A DNA stretch of 64,000 bases from an uncultured Algibacter sp. (GCF_947495675.1 NZ_CANLZX010000003.1:62001-126000); one strand, 5' to 3'. Counted from the first letter of the stretch, positions 26,391 through 35,896 are shown. Numbers and translations: made by a program. Notes: a model not told the origin generated them from the letters alone.

Positions 26391-29300
26391 ATGGAAGAAT
26401 CAAGAAAAGACATTGTTCAATTCATCAACTTACAGCTTGCGTCAATTGGGCAACCTATATTTAAGGATAAAGAAGATAGTACTGAAAAGTTTTGTGACCC
26501 AGAATTTGAAAAAACAACAAGACCATTAATAATGAGTCTTAGAGAAAAATCAAGACTTTTAGCTAATCATTTATCGCCAGCAGACTCAAGAATCCAGAAT
26601 TTTATTGATACTTATTTAAAAGACGTATCCATTGATAAATCGTTTAAATTACCAAATAACACATTAATACTTTCTAAAAAGGGCCAAGCTAGAGAAGCTA
26701 GTTTGCCACCAGATGGTAACTTATTTAAAAGCGATTTAGTAACCACTAACCGTCTTAAACAAGGTATTTTAAACAATCCTTTACATGATAAAAGAACAAC
26801 TAAAGGCACTTTTCATATTGTTGAAGGGCCACTTCCTGTTCCTTTAGATAAAAAAGAAGTCCCTAGAGTCGTTTTAGCGCATTTTTTAAATGCTGCTTTT
26901 AACCCATCTAACGACTTAAACACACTTCCGTTTACTTCGAATCAAGAAGAGAAGGCTACAACTATGGTCTCTATGCTTCTTAGACCAACTGTGTGTCCAG
27001 AAGTAAAAGGTGTAAATTCAAAAAAATCATTAGAAGTTCGCTTTTTTGCTCCTGGTACCTTAGTAAGTAATTTAGATTTTGTTGAATCTATTTTCGGAAA
27101 TGCTGGAAACCCTAATTTAGCTCATAATGATGCTGCCTTAGATCCAGAACATTGGACAGGCCATACAGGTTGTATTGTTCTTGCTCCTCAATTATTAAAG
27201 CTTAAAAAGAAAGATGTAGGGCTTCCTAATTATAAAGATGCCACAGACCGCCAGAAAAAAGATGGTATGTGTTGGAAAGATGAAAATGAACTTTATAATG
27301 AAGGTGGTGCATTTAAAATTACTTGTAGAGATGAAAGCGGTGTAGTTGTTACATTAATTGCAGACAACTACTATGGTTATTCTAAAAAAGAAATAAAAAC
27401 TCAAATTAGTTATTCTGCAAACCTCTTTGGTTTAGCCGAAGAAGAACACGCTGGTGGGGCAATAGCATATGCTAGACGTGTAATGGGTGAAACTGTAAAC
27501 GGTAACGATTATGCAGAATATTATGGGCTTAATCACACAATTGAAGACGTTAAAAACCTTATTGGTGATAGAATAGAGGTTAAACCAGAAAATTATGCAA
27601 TCGATAAAAAATACCCAAACATAGTTTACATACCAGAATCGTCTTATTTTAATACAGCTACCAATAGCATTACATGGGATTATAAAGGTGAAGAACAAAA
27701 ACTTACTTTATCTCCATTTAAAACTTATATACACCCATCTGGTAACAAACTAAGATTAGAAAAACACAAGTCTATAAACTTATGGCGTATTGTAGAAACT
27801 TATCCTGAAGGTGTATTTTGCCATAAACCTTGTACAGTTTCTGGTGGTGGTAAATCAGAGATTTCTAAATCAATGCAAAATGCTATTACATATAGTCCAT
27901 TTAACATTCATAACATTGATGAAGATTTTAAGAAAGCAGACGAAGTTATTGAATTTAATTATTCTACTAGATGGAAAGTTAAAGACCCTAACAGACCAAA
28001 ATCAAGATCATTATTAAGTGAAAAAAGAACTTTAGGTTCTGTTGTAAAATTATTAACTCCTAATGATGAAAACTCAGATGAATTTAACGAATGGTTAAAT
28101 AATATCCCTGTTCATATTCGTTCTTTAGTATTATTTGTAAAACGATTATTCAGACAAGCACATGGTGCTAACCTTAACTGGAAAGACATGATGTCTGTAG
28201 AATTTATTAATGGAGCAAAAGGCACATCTTTAATTTATAATAACACACCTGTTGTTGGTAGTTATGTTCGTATCGGGTTTAATCAAGAAGGAAACTGGAT
28301 GCTTAATAAGTTACGTTCAGACTTTTCGGCTTGTGAAAAAATTCAAACTGAAGATGATATTACAGCTTCAATTACACTTCCAAAAGAACGTTTCAAAAAT
28401 TTAAATCCAGAATACACTAACAAAAGTGTAAAAGTATTAGCAAATTGCGAAGCACATTTATTCCAGAGACCAGATGAAGCGATTGTTAGAGGATATGATA
28501 AGCTTGCAGAATTAGATATTATTTCTGATGGGCGATTCTTAACTAACTACGAAATGTTAACTAAGAAAGATGCAATTGCTATTTATGAAGATACTATCAA
28601 TTACGATAAATATACACAACCAGTACAAGATTTTATAAAAGAAATAATTGATTCTGGTGATGATGATATACAGTTTGTTTTACCATCTCACCCTAGAATT
28701 GTAGATGGCGAGCCAACCAAAAATCCTCGTTATTTAGAGCCAAATAAATTTTACAATGAAACCGAAGCTACTTATATCTCTGATATGGGAGTGCGTTTAT
28801 GTAGAAGAATTAAACCTGAAGATCCAGTAATTCATACTGTAAATGCTGTGTTACCTGGTAGAAGAAATAATCCTGCAGACAGAGAAGCTGGTATTAGACC
28901 TTTAGCTGTTTACAGTCCAATTCACTACCAAGAAACACCAGAATTATTCATGGATTTTATTTGTAGCTTAACAGGTAAATCACCATCAACTACAGGTGCA
29001 GGTTCAGAAGGTGCTTTAACTAAGGCTCCGTTTAACATGCTGACTCCTACAACAGATTTAAACAACGCCTTATTATCTCACATCTTAACAGAATCTAACG
29101 GGTTTAGTACTGCAGCAGGTTATGTTGGTGCAGAAAACAAAATAGACCATGATGTTAGTCTATTAATTCCAGAGATTTGGGCTAGAATGGCGCCAGAAGA
29201 TAGAGACCCTAAAAATTTAATTGTAAACGGATCTTTAGAAAAACTTGAAGACTTTGAGCATAAAGGCGAAAAAGTTTTAGCAAGTCGTTTAGGATACAGA

Positions 29301-29840
29301 ATTACTAAAAAATTCTCTTTACTTTGTTTAAATAGAATATTTGATGAGCCTACTGCGGTTTTTAACAAACGTATGTTAAAACCAGAATTACAAAATTTAG
29401 AAGATTTTGTTGATGGTATTAATAACATAGTTGAAGCTCAACAAAAAGTGGCTTTAAACTATTTTGAAGACGGAAGTATTGAAGCTGCTATCCCTCCATT
29501 AAAAATCCTATTAAACATTATGGCTTATGGGAATTATGAAGGAAAAGATATTAGCGATCCAGAATTAAGAAAATATTTTGATAGAGATTATGTAGTTAAT
29601 TCTGATTGGTACAAAGAAAGATTAGCATTAAAACAACAAAAAGATATTGCTTACTATAATGCTCAAATTGACTATTTGGAATCATTTATAAACAATCCAA
29701 ACAATGATATTTTAGTAGATGATTTACAAATAAATGCACGTTTAGATACTACTAAAAAATTATACGAGAGTGTAAAATCACCAGAGTATTTAAATCGCTT
29801 AGTAGGTACTATTGGCTTAGATCCATTGTACAAAAAATAA
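26391..29840 (+). CDS. Large conserved protein, probable PPi-type PEP carboxykinase
   Basis: 1149 residues, no signal peptide. It resembles, from memory, the pyrophosphate-dependent PEP carboxykinases of Propionibacterium freudenreichii and Entamoeba, which are also about 1130-1160 residues and unlike the ATP or GTP enzymes in overall sequence. Supporting motifs: FVESIFGNAGNP (about 230-241), WTGHTGCIVLAP, ADNYYGYSKKEIKTQISYSA (about 324-343, comparable to the YGGNS segment of classic PEPCK), and a kinase-loop-like TVSGGGKSEISKS (482-494). Such enzymes interconvert oxaloacetate plus PPi with PEP plus phosphate. An ATP-type pckA is also present at 47.9 kb. The family call needs an alignment. 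The gene is monocistronic with a terminator. Confidence 0.65.
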   Translation: MEESRKDIVQFINLQLASIGQPIFKDKEDSTEKFCDPEFEKTTRPLIMSLREKSRLLANHLSPADSRIQNFIDTYLKDVSIDKSFKLPNNTLILSKKGQAREASLPPDGNLFKSDLVTTNRLKQGILNNPLHDKRTTKGTFHIVEGPLPVPLDKKEVPRVVLAHFLNAAFNPSNDLNTLPFTSNQEEKATTMVSMLLRPTVCPEVKGVNSKKSLEVRFFAPGTLVSNLDFVESIFGNAGNPNLAHNDAALDPEHWTGHTGCIVLAPQLLKLKKKDVGLPNYKDATDRQKKDGMCWKDENELYNEGGAFKITCRDESGVVVTLIADNYYGYSKKEIKTQISYSANLFGLAEEEHAGGAIAYARRVMGETVNGNDYAEYYGLNHTIEDVKNLIGDRIEVKPENYAIDKKYPNIVYIPESSYFNTATNSITWDYKGEEQKLTLSPFKTYIHPSGNKLRLEKHKSINLWRIVETYPEGVFCHKPCTVSGGGKSEISKSMQNAITYSPFNIHNIDEDFKKADEVIEFNYSTRWKVKDPNRPKSRSLLSEKRTLGSVVKLLTPNDENSDEFNEWLNNIPVHIRSLVLFVKRLFRQAHGANLNWKDMMSVEFINGAKGTSLIYNNTPVVGSYVRIGFNQEGNWMLNKLRSDFSACEKIQTEDDITASITLPKERFKNLNPEYTNKSVKVLANCEAHLFQRPDEAIVRGYDKLAELDIISDGRFLTNYEMLTKKDAIAIYEDTINYDKYTQPVQDFIKEIIDSGDDDIQFVLPSHPRIVDGEPTKNPRYLEPNKFYNETEATYISDMGVRLCRRIKPEDPVIHTVNAVLPGRRNNPADREAGIRPLAVYSPIHYQETPELFMDFICSLTGKSPSTTGAGSEGALTKAPFNMLTPTTDLNNALLSHILTESNGFSTAAGYVGAENKIDHDVSLLIPEIWARMAPEDRDPKNLIVNGSLEKLEDFEHKGEKVLASRLGYRITKKFSLLCLNRIFDEPTAVFNKRMLKPELQNLEDFVDGINNIVEAQQKVALNYFEDGSIEAAIPPLKILLNIMAYGNYEGKDISDPELRKYFDRDYVVNSDWYKERLALKQQKDIAYYNAQIDYLESFINNPNNDILVDDLQINARLDTTKKLYESVKSPEYLNRLVGTIGLDPLYKK

Positions 29841-29858
29841 GAAAACTAATTAAAAATT

Positions 29859-29889
29859 AAAAAAGCTCCTTTAAGGGGCTTTTTTTGTT
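29859..29889 (+). terminator. Terminator of the PEPCK-like gene
   Basis: Stem AAAAAGCTCCTT/AAGGGGCTTTTT (one wobble pair) with a tiny loop and a run of seven T. Confidence 0.85.
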
Positions 29890-29999
29890 TGTATAAAGAC
29901 AATTAAACTTTTTCTGTAGACTTAACAACATATATTTTATAGTTAGAATATTAACAGTTTTAGTTTTAAAAGGCAAAATCGTATCTTTAAAATAAAAAA

Positions 30000-30758
30000 A
30001 TGAAATTTATATCTACTAGGCTATGCTTAAGTTTGGTTGTGTTTATGCTATTTGCCTGCACTAAAAACCCAGATGAAATTATACCTGAAAAAGTTTTAGA
30101 AATTATTATTGAAGAGGAAGAAAACGAGCTAGAATATAATAATCCTGAAATAAAATCAATCAAACTTCTAGCTTTAGGTGATAGCTATACCATTGGCCAA
30201 AGTGTTTGCCAAACTTGCCGTTTTCCAGAACAATTAAAAAGCCGTTTAATACCCAGAATTGAATTTTTAGAAGACATAGAACTCCAAGTAATTGCTAAAA
30301 CCGGTTGGACTACTACAAACTTAATTGACGCCATAAGTACCAATGAACTAACTGAAGATTATAATTTAGTAACCTTATTAATTGGTGTAAACAATCAATA
30401 CCAAGGAAAACCCTTTTCTATTTACCAATCTGAGTTTCCGCAATTAGTAAATACGGCTATTAAAAAAGCGAATTCAAAAAAAAATAATGTTATTGTTATT
30501 TCTATTCCCGATTATGCTTTTACGCCTTTTGGAAAAGGCCGCACAAGTATATCACAAGACTTAGATCGTTACAATAATTTTGCTCAAAATTATTGCTTAC
30601 AAAACAATATTAGCTTTGTATATATAACAGATATAACAAGACAAGGTTTAACAAACCCTAATCTTGTTGCTAGTGATGGGCTTCATCCTTCAGAATTAGC
30701 TTATGCCAAATTTGTAGATAGACTTTTACCTTTGGCTATTAAAAAACTCGAAAATTAA
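30000..30758 (+). CDS. SGNH/GDSL-type hydrolase lipoprotein
   Basis: 252 residues. A lipoprotein signal with lipobox MLFAC places the lipidated Cys at residue 20. After an acidic linker the SGNH blocks are readable: block I LALGDSYTIG (nucleophile Ser), block III-like IGVNNQYQG, block V SDGLHPSELAY (Asp and His). It is predicted to be an esterase, lipase or carbohydrate deacetylase anchored in the envelope. The substrate is unknown. It starts a plus-strand run with the phosphoesterase (48 bp downstream) and a DUF1853 gene. Confidence 0.88.
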   Translation: MKFISTRLCLSLVVFMLFACTKNPDEIIPEKVLEIIIEEEENELEYNNPEIKSIKLLALGDSYTIGQSVCQTCRFPEQLKSRLIPRIEFLEDIELQVIAKTGWTTTNLIDAISTNELTEDYNLVTLLIGVNNQYQGKPFSIYQSEFPQLVNTAIKKANSKKNNVIVISIPDYAFTPFGKGRTSISQDLDRYNNFAQNYCLQNNISFVYITDITRQGLTNPNLVASDGLHPSELAYAKFVDRLLPLAIKKLEN

Positions 30759-30806
30759 TTTAAAAAAAAAGCGTTTTGAATAAAAACACTTTTTTACATT
30801 TACTAA

Positions 30807-31706
30807 ATGTTTTCATCCAAAAAAAGATTAGATAACGCCTATAAAACTGCAAAAATCATTGATTTTGACGATGATAGTAAGTTTATTTTGTTTAGCGATT
30901 GTCATAGAGGCGACAATAGTTTTGCTGATGATTTTGCAAACAATAGAAATATTTATTTTCATGCCTTAAAACATTATTACACCGAAGGTTTTCAGTATTG
31001 CGAAATTGGAGATGGAGATGAGCTTTGGGAAAACCTCTCGTTTGAGTCAATTTTAAACGCTCATAAAAATGTATATATGCTTTTGAAAAAATTTCACAAA
31101 AGCAATCGCTTACACATGATATGGGGAAATCATGATATGGTTTATAGAAATCCTGATTATGTAAAGAAGCATTTATCTACATATTTTGATCCAAAAATTG
31201 GTGAAGATGTAGAGTTGTTTAAAGACATTAAATACCATGAAGGCATTGTTTTAAAACATTGTATGACTGGACAAGAATTATTTTTAACCCATGGGCACCA
31301 AGCCGATTGGTGGAATTTTTTATTTTGGAAATGGAGTAGATTAATGGTTAGATTACTATGGAAACCATTAAATGTTATGGGAATTGCAGACCCTACAAGT
31401 CCAGCAAAAAACTATAAAGAACTTATAAAAGTAGAACGAAGAACAAAAAAATGGATTACCGAAAACAATAATTTAATGACTATTGTTGGTCATACTCACA
31501 GACCACGTTTTCCTGAGCCAGGAGATATTGCTTTTTTTAACGATGGTAGTTGTGTACATCCTAGAAGTATTACAGGCATAGAAATTGAGAATGGTACCAT
31601 TTCACTTATTAAATGGCAAATTGCAACTACTGATGATGGTACATTACAGATTGTTAGAATTTTACTTGAAGGCCCTGTAAAATTGGCAGATTATAAAACT
31701 GCATAA
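30807..31706 (+). CDS. Calcineurin-like metallophosphoesterase
   Basis: 299 residues. The dimetal motifs are in order: SDCHRGD (D-x-H), GDGDELW, WGNHDM (GNHD), LTHGHQAD and GHTHRPRF. No signal peptide. The layout is similar to UDP-diacylglucosamine hydrolase-type phosphoesterases, but membership is uncertain. It may cleave a phosphodiester or pyrophosphate of a lipid precursor or nucleotide. The next gene follows after 6 bp, indicating an operon. Confidence 0.87.
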   Translation: MFSSKKRLDNAYKTAKIIDFDDDSKFILFSDCHRGDNSFADDFANNRNIYFHALKHYYTEGFQYCEIGDGDELWENLSFESILNAHKNVYMLLKKFHKSNRLHMIWGNHDMVYRNPDYVKKHLSTYFDPKIGEDVELFKDIKYHEGIVLKHCMTGQELFLTHGHQADWWNFLFWKWSRLMVRLLWKPLNVMGIADPTSPAKNYKELIKVERRTKKWITENNNLMTIVGHTHRPRFPEPGDIAFFNDGSCVHPRSITGIEIENGTISLIKWQIATTDDGTLQIVRILLEGPVKLADYKTA

Positions 31707-31712
31707 GAATTG

Positions 31713-32507
31713 ATGCTGCAAAAAAGATATATAGGTTTTACACTAACACCTTGTTTATGGAAAAATAATGATGTTTTTAATTTGCAACAATTTGAAGTTA
31801 TCTCTACACCTAATAGCATTGAAATTGATATTAATGATAATTTACGACTAGGAAAGTATGTTGAGCGACTTGTATCTTTTGAGTTAAGTCAACAAAAGGA
31901 CATAACTATTTTAAGTGAAAATATTCAAATTCAAAAAGGTAAAACTACTTTAGGAGAATTAGATTGTTTACTTTTAAGAAACAACAAACCTATTCATTTA
32001 GAAATCATTTATAAGTTTTACTTATTTGATGAGACAATCGGAAATTCTGAAATAGAACATTTTATTGGTCCAAATAGAAAAGATTCTTTAATAGAAAAAC
32101 TCCATAAATTAAAAGAAAAACAACTGCCTCTACTCTACTCTGAGGCTTGTAAACCTTACTTAGAGAAACTTGAATTAAAACCTAAAGACATCTCACAACA
32201 AGTATATTTTAAAGCTCAACTTTTTTTGCCTTTTACTAATCAAGATATTAAATTAAAAACTTTAAATACAAATAGCATTGCTGGGTTTTATATTAACCAA
32301 AATTATTTAGACAATTTTAAAGATTGCAAATTTTATATTCCTAATAAAAAAGATTGGATAATTATACCACATACAAATGTAAATTGGATTAATTATAATG
32401 CTTTTAGAAAAATTAGCGAAGTTTATTTTAAAGAGGGATTTTCTGCTTTATGTTGGGTGAAGTTTAAAAATGGAGAAATAAAAAAAATATTTTTGGTATG
32501 GTGGTAA
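31713..32507 (+). CDS. DUF1853 family protein
   Basis: 264 residues from the ATG at 31713 (a TTG one codon upstream is possible). It matches the DUF1853 pattern: RLGKYVERLVSFEL, TLGELDCLLLRNNKPIHLEI, a strand-loop arrangement reminiscent of restriction-endonuclease-like folds (GELDCLL...HLEIIYKF), and a C-terminal Trp-rich VWW. The function of the family is not known. Its position 6 bp after a phosphoesterase gene suggests shared expression. The lysine usually found in PD-(D/E)XK sites could be that of YKF, but this is speculation. Confidence 0.75.
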   Translation: MLQKRYIGFTLTPCLWKNNDVFNLQQFEVISTPNSIEIDINDNLRLGKYVERLVSFELSQQKDITILSENIQIQKGKTTLGELDCLLLRNNKPIHLEIIYKFYLFDETIGNSEIEHFIGPNRKDSLIEKLHKLKEKQLPLLYSEACKPYLEKLELKPKDISQQVYFKAQLFLPFTNQDIKLKTLNTNSIAGFYINQNYLDNFKDCKFYIPNKKDWIIIPHTNVNWINYNAFRKISEVYFKEGFSALCWVKFKNGEIKKIFLVWW

Positions 32508-32703
32508 TTAGTAAGTAAACCCAGGAAATTTGGTTTCATAAACATTTGATTTAAAGACACTTATAACATTATCTACAAATATTTATTGCTGTTAAATTTA
32601 AAAGGAATTTATACTTAACTATTCTTTCTTAGTCTATTTAAAAAGCCCTTAATAATTCTCAATATATTTGAGATTAAATTATTAGAACATTCAAAAACAA
32701 ATA

Positions 32704-33033
32704 CTAACTTTCTGGTGCCAATTCAACCTCTAAGCCTTCCATTTGTGGGGTTATTTGTATTTGACAACCTAAACGACTATTATCTTTAACATCAAAAGCT
32801 TCAGATAGCATAGCTTCTTCATCATCACTCATTTCTGGTAATTCTGTTTCACTTAATACATAGCATTGGCATGAAGCACACATAGCCATACCTCCACATA
32901 CACCAATAGTACCTTCGGGCGCTAGCTCGTAAGACCTCACAACTTCCATAAGATTCATGGCCATATCTGTTGGCGCTACAATATCGTGAGTTACACCGTC
33001 TCTATCTGTTATTTTTATATTTACGTCTTCCAT
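32704..33033 (-). CDS. 2Fe-2S ferredoxin
   Basis: 109 residues. Cluster ligands are readable in CGGMAMCASCQCY and a final Cys in RLGCQIQI, the adrenodoxin/plant-type 2Fe-2S arrangement. An acidic C-terminal half (PEMSDDEEAML) fits a partner-binding surface. It likely carries electrons in the cytoplasm. It is close to two Fe-S assembly genes on the same strand, 197 bp upstream, but a strong hairpin separates them. Confidence 0.93.
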   Translation of the reverse strand: MEDVNIKITDRDGVTHDIVAPTDMAMNLMEVVRSYELAPEGTIGVCGGMAMCASCQCYVLSETELPEMSDDEEAMLSEAFDVKDNSRLGCQIQITPQMEGLEVELAPES

Positions 33034-33148
33034 TACTTAATTTTATACTTATGCTAAATGCGTGTCATAATTCGTGCCACAAATTTAACGTAAGCTTACT
33101 TATTTTAATACTTTTTGTCTGTGAATTTGATATACTATATAGAAAAAT

Positions 33149-33186
33149 AAGGAATCCTTAAAATTATATAATTTTAAGGATTCCTT
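33149..33186 (-). terminator. Perfect 38-bp palindrome, terminator of the mrp-nifU transcript
   Basis: Two 19-bp arms (AAGGAATCCTTAAAATTAT and its complement) form an uninterrupted palindrome 44 bp past the NifU-like stop, followed on the minus strand by ATTTTTC. Being fully symmetric, it may also work in the other direction. Confidence 0.75.
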
Positions 33187-33230
33187 ATGCATTAGATTTA
33201 TAGTTTAATTGAAAGTTTAGTAGAATTACT

Positions 33231-33473
33231 TTAAGCTTCAATATTAATAACTTGTTCTATTTGAGGTGCATACTTTTTAATAGTCATTTCTACACCTGAT
33301 TTTAGCGTCATTTGATTAACACTACAACCTACACACGCTCCTTGAAGCTGTACTTTCACAAGGTTATCATTCTCAATTGATAATAATGAAATATCGCCAC
33401 CATCACTTTGTAAAAATGGACGAATTTCCTCTAAGGCTTTTTCAACATTTGCTTTTAGCTCTTCTGAAGTCAT
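33231..33473 (-). CDS. NifU-like Fe-S scaffold domain protein
   Basis: 80 residues, just the NifU C-terminal domain. The cluster motif CVGCSVNQMT (CxxC) is present after DGGDISLLSI. Such proteins carry and transfer nascent Fe-S clusters. The gene is 3 bp after the Mrp ATPase gene, so the two form a Fe-S carrier operon, a common pairing in Bacteroidota. Confidence 0.93.
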   Translation of the reverse strand: MTSEELKANVEKALEEIRPFLQSDGGDISLLSIENDNLVKVQLQGACVGCSVNQMTLKSGVEMTIKKYAPQIEQVINIEA

Positions 33474-33476
33474 ATT

Positions 33477-34613
33477 TTATTTTTTAACTGCGGCACAACC
33501 AGCCATGGTTGTAATTTTAATGGCTTCCGTTGGTGGCAAATTATCATTTCGTCTCACCACTTCTTGTACTACATTTTGAGTTAATTTCTCGAAAGCTTGT
33601 TCTAATGGCGTTGCTGTTTGCAATGCTGCTGGACGACCAACATCTCCTGCTTCTCTTATACTTTGTACCAATGGTAATTCACCTAAAAATGGCACATTTA
33701 AATCTTCAGCTAAATTTTTAGCACCAGCTTCTCCAAAAATAAAATACTTATTATTTGGTAATTCAGCAGGTGTAAAATATGCCATATTTTCTATAATTCC
33801 TAATACTGGAACGTTAATACTTTCTTGCTGAAACATAGCAACTCCTTTTTTAGCATCGGCTAAAGCTACGTTTTGTGGTGTACTAACTACAACAGCTCCT
33901 GTAATTGGTAAAGATTGCATGATACTTAAATGAATATCGCCTGTTCCTGGAGGTAAATCTAGAAGTAAAAAATCAAGTTCTCCCCAATGTGCATCAAAAA
34001 TCATTTGGTTTAAAGCTTTTGCAGCCATTGGTCCTCTCCAAACTACTGCTTGATCTGGTTGTGTAAAAAATCCGATTGATAGCACTTTAACACCATAATT
34101 TTCAACAGGCTTCATTTTTGATTTTCCTTCAATATTTACGGCTAAAGGTTTTTCGTTAGCTACATCGAACATTATAGGAATAGATGGCCCATAAATATCG
34201 GCATCTAAAACACCTACTTTAAATCCCATTTTAGCTAAAGTTACCGCTAAATTTGCTGTAACTGTAGATTTTCCCACACCGCCTTTACCTGAGGCAACTG
34301 CAACTATATTTTGGATACCTGGAATAGGTTTTCCTTTAATAACATTAGCTTTTGGTTTTTCTGGAGCCTCAACTTTTACGTTTACAGTAATTTTAGCTTT
34401 CTCATAAACCTTTTCATGAATGGTTTTAAGAATATCGACCTCAGTTCGTTTTTTAGCCTGTAAACTTGGATTTTGTATGGTAATATCAACAATAACCTCA
34501 TCTCCAAAAGTAATTACATTTTTAACTGCCCCACTCTCTACCATATTTTGTCCTTCACCAGGCACAGTAATACTTTCAAGAGCTTTAAGTATGTCTTTTT
34601 TATCTAGTTTCAT
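33477..34613 (-). CDS. Mrp/ApbC-type Fe-S carrier ATPase
   Basis: 378 residues. The N-terminal about 90 residues are an MIP18/DUF59 domain. The P-loop ATPase follows with the deviant Walker A SGKGGVGKSTVTANLAV, switch-like GVLDADIYGPSIP, DLPPGTGDIHLS and STPQNVALADA. A terminal Cys (TMAGCAAVKK) is also seen. The usual internal CxxC of NBP35-type proteins is not evident. Its role is to bind and deliver Fe-S clusters. It leads the operon with the NifU-like gene and has two dyads directly before its start (34620-34661). Confidence 0.93.
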   Translation of the reverse strand: MKLDKKDILKALESITVPGEGQNMVESGAVKNVITFGDEVIVDITIQNPSLQAKKRTEVDILKTIHEKVYEKAKITVNVKVEAPEKPKANVIKGKPIPGIQNIVAVASGKGGVGKSTVTANLAVTLAKMGFKVGVLDADIYGPSIPIMFDVANEKPLAVNIEGKSKMKPVENYGVKVLSIGFFTQPDQAVVWRGPMAAKALNQMIFDAHWGELDFLLLDLPPGTGDIHLSIMQSLPITGAVVVSTPQNVALADAKKGVAMFQQESINVPVLGIIENMAYFTPAELPNNKYFIFGEAGAKNLAEDLNVPFLGELPLVQSIREAGDVGRPAALQTATPLEQAFEKLTQNVVQEVVRRNDNLPPTEAIKITTMAGCAAVKK

Positions 34614-34619
34614 ATTTTA

Positions 34620-34661
34620 TTTGAAATATGTTTCAAAAGATCCCGATTCAAATATCGAGAT
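34620..34661. promoter_or_regulatory. Two dyads before the Mrp gene
   Basis: TTTGAAATATGTTTCAAA (34620-34637; 7-bp arms, TATG spacer) and ATCCCGAT/ATCGAGAT with a 6-base loop (34640-34661). They lie 7-48 bp before the start codon, in the leader or promoter region. The remaining stretch to 34851 shows nothing else recognisable. Confidence 0.35.
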
Positions 34662-34851
34662 TTGTTTTTTTTAGTATAGTTTAATACACTTATATAAGAT
34701 TGTTAATTTAACTAATTAAGAATCATTCTAAGAGCAAAGATAAGTAATAAAGCTTGAAGACAGAAGCCTGAGATTAGAAGTTTTAACTATGTATATATTT
34801 GATTTTACTATTGAATTTTTGTTTGTTAGTTCTTATGTAATAATACCTGTA

Positions 34852-35181
34852 TTACAATTCATTTAACGGATCCCAAAATATGTTGTCAAAATTCTGAATT
34901 TGGTTTTCAATAACTACTACACCCTCACTTTCTAATAATTGTTGCATGAGGTTTGTACCATCAAAATGATGCTTCCCAGTAAGTAATCCTTTTCGGTTTA
35001 CAACTCTATGTGCTGGCACATTTTTACCATGTGAACCATTCATGGCATAACCTACCATTCTTGCGCTTCTGGCGGCGCCTAAGTACCTAGCTATTGCTCC
35101 ATAACTTGTTACCCTACCAAAAGGTATAAGCTTTGCGACTTCATAAACTTTATCAAAAAAATTAAGAGTCTCTGGTTTCAT
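34852..35181 (-). CDS. Alkyltransferase-like (ATL) DNA-binding protein
   Basis: 109 residues, the size of the C-terminal domain of O6-methylguanine-DNA methyltransferase: FGRVTSYGAIARYLG (DNA-binding helix), RMVGYAMNGSH (arginine finger region) and the active-site loop. The loop reads VPAHRVV, where true methyltransferases have PCHRV. The acceptor Cys is replaced by Ala, so it cannot transfer alkyl groups. ATL proteins flag alkylated guanine for nucleotide excision repair. Replacement by Trp or Ala is known in this family. Confidence 0.92.
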   Translation of the reverse strand: MKPETLNFFDKVYEVAKLIPFGRVTSYGAIARYLGAARSARMVGYAMNGSHGKNVPAHRVVNRKGLLTGKHHFDGTNLMQQLLESEGVVVIENQIQNFDNIFWDPLNEL

Positions 35182-35264
35182 GTATATTATCTAATGTTTT
35201 ATTGTTTACAATAAGTACAAAACATTTAATTCGACAACGAATTTTCAATGATGTGTATTTATTT

Positions 35265-35894
35265 TTAGAAATCTTGAATAATATTTATTAATGTCACTAT
35301 TGAAATAACACCCGTAATTCCTCCAATTATTCGGTTCATATTCTTTTGAGATGTAAAGGCTTTTCCTTTTATTTTATCAAAAAAGAAAATATACATATAA
35401 AGTGTTACAAATGTGCCTGTTGTAGCCCCAATAACGTAAGCCATTATACTGGTTTTTTCGAATGTCATCCACCCGAAAGATGCCAAAGTAATAGTCATAT
35501 ATGCTTGATATGGTATTGGAAAAACATTTATTGCAGATAAAAACATACCTTGAAAAAACCTACTATGTTTACTTCTCCTTTTGGGCTCTTTTTGCTGTTT
35601 AGGTTCAGATTTAGCTACAAATAGAAAGTAAATAGTTATTAAAATAAAAATAACTAATGCCACACTTCTTAATACCCCTATAACTTCATGATGTTTGCTT
35701 AAATATCTTGCAAAAATACTTGCTAAATAGGTTTGTGTTAACACTATAACACAAACACCAGCAGAAAACACAATCCCCCTAACATGCCCTTCTTTTAAGC
35801 TTATTTTTGCTGCTGTCATGTTTAACAACCCTGGTGGAATAACCCCAATCATTGCAAAAAATAAACCTAGAAAGAATATAAAGGTGATGTTCAA
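35265..35894 (-). CDS. LysE-family exporter
   Basis: 209 residues with about six hydrophobic helices. The family N-terminus IGVIPPGLLNMTAAKISLKEG is clear. LysE/RhtB proteins export amino acids or small metabolites by proton exchange. A basic loop between helices 3 and 4 (KEPKRRSKHSR) is typical. The substrate cannot be inferred. trmB lies 2 bp upstream on the same strand, so they share a transcript. Confidence 0.85.
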   Translation of the reverse strand: MNITFIFFLGLFFAMIGVIPPGLLNMTAAKISLKEGHVRGIVFSAGVCVIVLTQTYLASIFARYLSKHHEVIGVLRSVALVIFILITIYFLFVAKSEPKQQKEPKRRSKHSRFFQGMFLSAINVFPIPYQAYMTITLASFGWMTFEKTSIMAYVIGATTGTFVTLYMYIFFFDKIKGKAFTSQKNMNRIIGGITGVISIVTLINIIQDF

Positions 35895-35896
35895 AC

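Noticed and set aside
34740..34790. Repeated GAAG-like words in the gap before the alkyltransferase-like gene
   Set aside because: Irregular spacing and low complexity; no consistent unit.
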